Origin: Adiantum capillus-veneris | Taxonomy: Eukaryota > Streptophyta > Polypodiopsida > Polypodiales > Pteridaceae | Direction of reading: 5' to 3' | DNA: 64,000 nucleotides | Assembly: GCA_014529385.2 (NCBI GenBank) | Contig: CM043961.1 | Coordinates: 10,232,978-10,296,977, forward strand | In this document: positions 57,589 through 64,000 of the stretch, in pieces | How positions within the stretch are numbered: the first letter of the stretch is position 1 | Layout of the letters: each line of letters starts with the position of its first letter | Made by a program: the position numbers and the translations under genes | Notes under the pieces: generated by a model | Database searches by the model: none | Told to the model about the DNA's origin: nothing | The model's input: only the letters and a program-made list of their open reading frames with translations

Positions 57589-58094
57589 ATTGATAATAGA
57601 TCCCAGATCACTTACACTAATATAATTAACAATATAATAGATCCCAGTATCACTTACACTAATATAATTAACAAAATCAACCATTAGTAGACTAGTTAAG
57701 GACCTCTCTTCTTAAGCAAGAAAAAAGAAACCAAATGCTCTGATACCAATATAATAGAATGGCCTATGAACTTTGAGAATAGCGGAAGGAGAATTAAAGA
57801 GAGCATTTTTGTGAGACTACATTGAGAACATAGAGGGTGAACTTAATTGATGGTAGCAACATAAGTATTGTACTTAATTAGCTTGGCATGAACAATACTT
57901 TTTCAAGAGAGAGAGAGTTTAGAGAACTTCACAACATTTGAGGGCCAGATTTATGTGGAGCCAATACCCCCTCCAATAGGCATTTGTATTATCGATTCTC
58001 CCATCAAAAGAGACTTGGTGCAATACAATCTTTCTGTTCCTTGTGACCTAGGTGATGCCATGAAGATGGAAAGCTTCATGCATCACAAGCATAA
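57589..58094 (-). mobile_element. ChrG 5' LTR fragment with PBS and leader piece
   Basis: On the minus strand, LTR sequence (57750-58094) is followed by PBS TGGTATCAGAGC at 57737-57748 and a short leader containing two copies of a ~41-bp unit (AATAGATCCCAG starts at 57595 and 57636). The LTR fragment aligns to 55.17-55.45 kb. It is cut on the right by ChrE. Confidence 0.7.
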
Positions 58095-59675
58095 TGTCAT
58101 AATAATCAATATCTAATTCTCCTAAATGGTTTTCTCATGTTAAACTGATCATTCAATATGGGAAGTGCCAGGGGAGAGAAAGCTAGAATATTGGTTAAGT
58201 TAGCAGACCGGCCACAGTAGGGATCCAAACGAGGGAAAATAGGGATCCAAAGGGGGGGCCATCTGTAAAATAGCTATGTGCAAAAATGGACTCAAAAGAC
58301 CCGAAGGTTCAGCCCATTAAGACTTCCAAAATGCTAAGGTTCCAAAATTCAAAGGTTGTGTCCAAAGGTCAAAAGCCTAGGGAAATTGGATTCTTTGTGT
58401 GTGTCCCAAAAGTCTTCAACCATCTGTACATAGGAGGGGGCGAGCCCTAGAAGTAGGAGATGAGAGAGAAACTCACACACACACACACAAGCTCCCTTTA
58501 CACAAAGATAATGAAGGACACATGTCAACTCCCTAGCCCAGATGCCCACAAGGTGTACTCAATTCCTATTGGATGGCCTTGGAGGTAGACCAATGAGAAT
58601 TAGGCTAGAGTAAATCTATTTTAATTAATTTAAAAACACTTAATAAAAGAACCAATAAGAATCAAGCTCTCTAAAAGACTATTGGACAGTCTCCCAAGGG
58701 GTCCAATGAGCATTGAGTGGCCCAATGGCTTGACTGATTCCTATTGGCCAGGAGGCAAAGGGGTCCAATGAGAGTTTAGTTGAATTAAGTAATTATCTAA
58801 ATCTCTCACAAAAGGGGAAAGGAGGACACGTGTCAAAAGACTATCACTTATGCTGCTTAATTTCCATTGGCTAGGCCTCGGGAGGTCCAATGAGGTGTGA
58901 GGATGAGAAAATAGCAAGAGGGGTCGACCAAGAGAGAGAGGGGGCTGATTTTTCAAAGGAATTATTGACTTACACACTCACACAATCTATGTGTGAACAA
59001 GAAGACTCTCGCTCTCCTTCTCAAGCTTTAATGGAAAGCTTACCACCTACTCTAAGCTTGTGAGAAGGGAGGCCTACACCAACAACTCTTGGCTTTGTGA
59101 TGCAAATCCAACCAAGATCCAAGCTTCAATGCATGCTCATCTCCTCTACCATGCTAATTACTAAGCTAAGCTATGCTAATAAGAGTGATTATGTGAGAAG
59201 ATGTATATCTTTCTTGTAAGAATACTCCTTCTTCCTCTCAATCTACTCTCATACCCCGCTAGCTCTCACCATCTTTGAAGGTGTGTGAGGTCTTGGGTCT
59301 GAGACCGTAAGGGAATTGATGTTGTATTTAATAAGTGTTGTGCTTAGTGCTTGAAGTTTCCATCTTCATAGCACTAGCTAGTATTGAAGGAACACAAAGG
59401 ATTGTATTGTAAAATGTCTCTCTTCATGGAAGAAACCATAATACAGAGCCTTTTGGAGGGGGTACCGGCTCCATGCAAATTCGGTCCTCAATTCTTGTCA
59501 ATTTCTCTCTCTTTTGAAGTATTGTTCATGCTATCTAACTAGGTGTTATACTTTTTGTTGCTCTCTCCACCCAAGCACTCTTGTTAGTCTCATTAGGAAT
59601 CTATTCTAATGAAATGTTCACTATGTTCATGCTATTTTCCACTACACACAAGCTACTAGACCATTAAATTATACA
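58095..59675 (+). repeat. 5' LTR of ChrE
   Basis: TGTCATAA to AAATTATACA, 1581 bp, followed one base later by the PBS. The start matches the other TGTCATAA LTR starts at 56733 (minus), 56961 and 57461. Confidence 0.78.
58568..58891 (+). promoter_or_regulatory. Cluster of CCAAT boxes and a G-box in the ChrE LTR
   Basis: Ten CCAAT/ATTGG pentamers in 324 bp: 58568, 58590, 58652, 58681, 58703, 58722, 58743, 58765, 58866 and 58887. Several form ATTGG...CCAATGAG pairs. GACACGTGTC, a perfect palindrome with the CACGTG G-box, lies at 58825-58834. CCAAT boxes bind NF-Y and G-boxes bind bZIP/bHLH factors in plants (known); a promoter role here is inference. Confidence 0.5.
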
Positions 59676-59676
59676 T

Positions 59677-59688
59677 TGGTATCAGAGC
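59677..59688 (+). other. Primer-binding site of ChrE
   Basis: TGGTATCAGAGC, exact initiator tRNA-Met complement. Confidence 0.9.
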
Positions 59689-60059
59689 ACAATGTTTCTC
59701 TTTTCTTGCTCAAGAAGGGAGGTCCTCAAGCTAGCTATAAATGGTTGGCATTATTAATTGCATGTGAGTAAGTAGAATAGGGATTTTTTAGCCTTGCAGT
59801 GCACCTGCCTTTGTGCAGTTAACGGGGCATCACCGTCGAGAGCTATGGTTTTAATAGTGGAGTCCTACAGGGCTTGCCTACGGCTTAACCACTATTGAGC
59901 TATTAGAATCTTGATTCGGAGCCGGTGTTGTTTTGGTGTTGAATGACCCTCTCTTTTATTCCTTGCAATTAATGGTATTTGAGCCACGCGTATAGTAGCT
60001 TGAGTGAAGGGGTAAAGAGGAGTAGCAACTAGGGCTTGAAGTGCCAAAGTACACCTAAA

Positions 60060-61150
60060 AATTTTACACCTAAAAGTTGTTAAAATGGCTGACATAGTAA
60101 AGAGAGTGAAATTAATGTTGATAACTTTGATTTTGCTAATGATCAGGCTACTAATGATGCCCGGATGCTTGTTAACTATCTTGTTTCTAGGCTTCAACAA
60201 GCCATGGAAATCCATCCCTCCAAAGTGAAGTGAAACGGGAGCTTGTTAACTATCTTGTTTCTAGGCTTCAACAAGCCATGGAAATCCATCCCTCCAAAGT
60301 GAAGTGAAATGGGAGCTTCATGCTCATGGGATTCTCCAAGCTCCCCACCATGATGAGAGAGCACCTAGGAAGCCTCCTTGCGAGACTTCCAAAAGAGGCC
60401 TCTCTCCGATTCAGGAAGAAGAAGAGGATTCATACGAAGGGCTCAAAAATTTACTCCTTGATGACGCATCTCCTTCTTAAAGGAGAAATCAAGAGCCTCC
60501 ACCGAAGGAACAGAAAGAAGTGAGTCTCCCGCCACCTCGACGGAGATGGATCCACGAAGACGGCGGGCTAAACGTTCTCCATCACCTCCAAAACGGAGAA
60601 GACCATCGCATACTTCTCCACACCATACTTCAAAGAGGGATGACAAAAACCAAGAGAAGAAAAAGGTGAGAAAGAGGACACCCTCTTCTCCATGTTCTTC
60701 ATCCTCTTCCTCTTATGAAAGTGATGGTGAAGATAGATGCCAAAGACAAAGTACTCACCGAATGGAGAAGCTTGAAGCTCTCTCCCTACGAATCCATTCA
60801 CAAATATGTAGACAAGTTTTGGGACTTACAACTCAAAGCCATTGTCTTCAAGAAGTTGGATTTTGGAGAGCAAAAGCAACAATTTTGTGCGGGCTTAACT
60901 AAAGAAATGGCCGAGTATGTCAACTCCCAAAGGCAACGCACCATATCGGCGGTTATACACCATACTATGGTGGCTTCATGAATCAATTTCCAAACGGGGG
61001 CTAAAAGAAATTTTAAGCCCATGGAAAACAAGGGTTCCAATGAGCCTAAGGGGAAGGACAATGTCCAAAAGTCTCCTAAGGGCAACTCCAACACTGAGCT
61101 AAAGAGAAGGGAGTTTACAAAGGCAAAAATAAACTCTCTCTTGAAGAGCT
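60060..61150 (+). pseudogene. gag region of ChrE
   Basis: An Arg/Ser/Pro-rich section (PRRRRAKRSPSPPKRRRPSH) precedes a retrotransposon-gag core (TEWRSLKLSPYESIHKYVDK, FGEQKQQFCAGLTKEMAEYV). Gag builds the particle and binds RNA. Confidence 0.75.
60167..60314 (+). repeat. 74-bp tandem duplication at the start of ChrE gag
   Basis: Copies 60167-60240 and 60241-60314 differ at one base (C/T), so the duplication is recent relative to the element. Confidence 0.95.
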
Positions 61151-61153
61151 TGA

Positions 61154-61800
61154 GTGTTATCGCTGGATAACCGTTGTTCCAAGTGTGGCGAGCAAGGGCA
61201 TGCATACTGCGCTTGTTCCCAAAAGAAGACCCGCCATAAACCTCTTAGAGCTACCTTGGTTGAAATCCAAGAAGAGGAAATTCACCACAAAGGATCTCCT
61301 CTATGCCATGCTTGGGGAAAGGTAAGAGAACATGATGATTTTATTCTCTTTGACCCTGGTTCTACTCACAATTTTATATCCATAGAGTTGGCCACCAAGC
61401 TAGGAATACAAGCCTACGAGATGAGAGATGTCCTACCTACAGATAGTGCTTTCAAGGGGCAAGAAGCTTCAATCAATCCCTTAATCGGGAAATTGAGGCT
61501 CCATGTCCAAAGATATGTGGACAAAGAGGACTTTTTTATCTCTCCTCTCAAGCATGAGGATGTAATCCTAGGGGCACCATGGTTTCATCGCATGGCTACC
61601 AATGTTAAATTCCCTGAAAGGAGAATCTCCTTTAAGTTCAGGGAAAAAGATATGTACATAGATTCTAAGGAAATGGGTAACACCATACCCATTGTACATA
61701 CACAAGCTTCCAACAAGTCAATAAAAAGCTCTATTTTCGTGTACATAATTTTTGTTAAAGACTCTCAAAATGAACCTAATGTTTTAGCAAAAGAAACTAT
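61154..61800 (+). pseudogene. Zinc knuckle and protease of ChrE
   Basis: Zinc knuckle [14 protein letters not shown], then the retropepsin: [18 protein letters not shown] active-site region and [12 protein letters not shown] (ILG motif). Part of a long open stretch of 352 codons that continues into RT. Confidence 0.82.
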
Positions 61801-62780
61801 ACACAATCAAAAGGAATTAGAGTTATCCAATTTTCTCAAGGGGTTTCAAGATGTCTTTATTGACGACATCCCTTGTGAGCTACCTCCTAAACGAGTCAAT
61901 GATAACCATGCAATTGAACTTCTTCCAGGAATTTCACCGCCTAACAAACCTCCTTATAGAGTTTCTCAAGCTCAACAAGAGGAGATTATGCGGCAAGTGC
62001 ATGAGTTAGTTGAGAAGGGCATGGTTAGGCCTAGATCATATCCATTTTGTTCTTATGTGCTATTAGTGCAAAAGAAAGACGGCACATATCGTATGTGTGT
62101 CGACTATAGAGCACTAAATAGGATCACTATCAAGAATAGGTTTCCCGTTCCATGTGTAGAAGACCTATTTGATCAGCTACAAGGTCCACCTACTTCAGTA
62201 GGATTGACCTAAAATGTGGCTATCATCAAATAAGGATAGCTGATCAAGACATTGTAAAGACCACATTTCGCACTACATTTGGTCTTTACGAATACATTGT
62301 CATGCCTTTTGCCTTGACCAATGCACCAGCCACATTCAACCGCTTGATGGAGAAGCTATTCAGGCCTCACCGAACCTTTGTGTTCTTTGATAATATTATC
62401 ATCTACTCTAATTCATTAGACGAACACAAGAAACACCTCCAGGTAATATTTCAAGTTTTAAGAGAGAATAAACTTTATGTTAATCGAAAGAAAAGTGAAT
62501 TTTTCTTACAAGAGATTCAGTATTTAGGTCACATTATCTCTCAAGATGGCATCCAAATGGATCCATCAAAGTTAGAGGTAATAAAAGGATGGCCTAAACG
62601 AAGGAATCTTCATGAACTAAGAAGCTTTATAGGTATGTGTGCATACTATAGACGCTTCATAGAAAAGTTCTCACTAATAGCAGGACCATTACATGACCTA
62701 ACAAAGAAAAACGTTAGGTATACATGGTCTGCCAAGGAGAACACTGCTTTTGAAAAGCTTATCTCTCAACCTATGCTTAC
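61801..62780 (+). pseudogene. Reverse transcriptase of ChrE
   Basis: [80 protein letters not shown] and LRSFIGMCAYYRRFIEKFSL, in standard gypsy RT order. Confidence 0.87.
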
Positions 62781-63160
62781 ACTACCGGATCTCTCAAATC
62801 CATTTGAGGTCCAATGTGATGCTTGTGGTGATTACCTTGGAGCTTTTTTTCTCTGAGAAGGGCACGCCATAGGCTATGAAATTCAAAGGCTTCACCCTGT
62901 TGAGAAAGCTCTAGGCATATATGAAAAGTCACTCCTCGTAGTTCTACATGCTTTAGACTCATGGAAACACTATTTATTGGGGACTCCTTTCATTCTACGA
63001 ACGGATCACCAAAGTCTTAAGTTTCATGATGCAGACCAAGCTCTTCAAAAAAAAAATGAGGTGGGCAAATTTCCTCTGGAAAATTCATTTTCATATTGCT
63101 CACGTTGTTGGCAAGCATAATCAAGTAGCCGATGCACTCTCAAGACGGCCGAGAGTGAAT
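62781..63160 (+). pseudogene. RNase H of ChrE
   Basis: FEVQCDACGDYLGAFF (first catalytic Asp region), then a match to the LRTDHQSLKF-type block near 63.0 kb, and VVGKHNQVADALSRRP at 63.09-63.15 kb. Confidence 0.78.
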
Positions 63161-64000
63161 GCATTTTCCATAGCAACTCACAATGATCTATCTTCTATGA
63201 TAGATGAGTATTCTATTGATCCCAATTTTAGAGATTTAATTTCAGCCGTTGCTCTAGGGAAGAAAGAGGAACCATTTACTTTACAAGATGGTTATCGTCT
63301 CTATGGCAATAGACTATGCATTACTAACTCACTCCGTGAGAAAGTACTGTATGAATCTCATGCTCCTCCTTATGTGGGGCATAGAGGGATCCAGTCTACC
63401 CTAAAGAGGATTGAAACATATTTCTATTGGCCTACCATGAAAGCAAACATACAAGAGTATGTTTCTAAATGTGTAGTATGGTCCAAAAGACGAAGTTTGA
63501 TAGAGGGAAGCAACCTGGATTTCTTCAACCTTTGCCAATCCCTAATTCACCATGGGCGAGCATATCCATGGATTTTATCTTTGGATTGCCTAAGTCTATC
63601 CATGGGAATATGGGAATATGGACAATATAGACAGATTCAGGAAACAAGCTCATTTTATACCTGTCAAAAAGACTATCAAAGCCCATCAAATGGCAACCCT
63701 CTTCATTTCACAAATCTTCAAGTACCATGGCTTGCCAATGTCTATAGTGTTGGATAGAGATCCTAGAATGACCAGTAATTTCTGGAAGGGTCTCTTTGAG
63801 AATTTAGGAACAAGGCTAAATTTCTCTTCGGCCTGTCACCCGCAAACGGATGGCCAAAGTGAAATAGCTAACCTAAAAATTCTCGATCTACTAAAAGCCT
63901 ATGTAACGGAAATAGAGAAAGATCCCAATGGGAGAAGTACTTACCCCTAGTGGAGTATGCCTACAATAACATTGTACATACTTCCACGGGAAAATAACCT
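63161..64000 (+). pseudogene. Integrase of ChrE, partial at the window edge
   Basis: H2C2 region HAPPYVGHRGIQSTLKRIET and YFYWPTMKANIQEYVSKC. Core with VLDRDPRMTSNFWKGLFE and FSSACHPQTDGQSEIANL. The C-terminus and any chromodomain lie outside the window. Confidence 0.83.

Larger units (their letters stand above)
58095..64000 (+). mobile_element. ChrE: Ty3/gypsy chromovirus-type element, running off the window
   Basis: 5' LTR, Met-type PBS, gag with zinc knuckle, protease, RT, RNase H and integrase in gypsy order; the end lies beyond the window. Motifs ([36 protein letters not shown]) are of the chromovirus kind. Broken, with roughly six to ten interruptions in the visible part. It inserted into the ChrG LTR fragment; the left-side target duplication candidate is CATAA at 58090-58094. 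Confidence 0.83.

Noticed and set aside
57737-57748. tRNA gene fragments suggested by GCTCTGATACCA motifs here and at 31498, 38530 and 43853
   Set aside because: Each is only the 12-base complement of the tRNA-Met 3' end placed next to an LTR, so they are primer-binding sites.

Overview
This window looks like intergenic DNA from a land plant with a large, retrotransposon-rich nuclear genome. Nearly everything recognisable is LTR retrotransposon, nested several layers deep, and I found no intact host protein gene, rRNA or tRNA. The primer-binding sites (tRNA-Asp-like and initiator-tRNA-Met type) and the plant-type Ty3/gypsy and Ty1/copia proteins support a plant; a fern, lycophyte or gymnosperm is a guess that the sequence alone cannot settle.

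Layout. 1-1361 is unassigned. 1362-16875 is a plus-strand Ty3/gypsy fossil (GypA): 5' LTR, tRNA-Asp-like PBS, long leader, gag, protease, RT, RNase H, integrase, a second protease-like domain, a noncoding spacer and an extra downstream ORF. It meets, head to head near 16.9 kb, the 5' end of a related minus-strand element (GypB, LTR 18118-19071). 19111-27871 is a minus-strand LTR element (LtrD) with both LTRs, PBS, PPT and a 5-bp target duplication; a minus-strand copia fossil lies inside it. 28816-48049 is a second plus-strand gypsy fossil of the same clan (GypC), 5'-truncated and itself hit by a 1.8-kb non-autonomous element (TrimT, 30007-31798) and a 5.9-kb minus-strand non-autonomous element (LardF, 38451-44350). 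48050-55150 is mostly unassigned AT-rich DNA with microsatellites and two small gypsy relics. 55150-58094 is a scrambled set of chromovirus LTR pieces, partly inverted. 58095-64000 is a plus-strand chromovirus (ChrE) that runs off the window end.

The most unusual signal is in the noncoding parts of the GypA/B/C clan. Short near-perfect palindromes recur about every 280-290 bp in the 5' leader and again between integrase and the extra ORF. GypA uses one AT-rich palindrome in both places; GypB and GypC use a different one (ATCTT-GGC-GCC-AAGAT type). The same clan has a leader stem-loop at a fixed distance from the PBS with one apparent compensatory base-pair change, a duplicated integrase zinc-binding module, a second retropepsin-like domain after integrase, a WVPK-repeat tail, and a downstream ORF preceded by an identical 15-mer that includes a splice-donor-like site.
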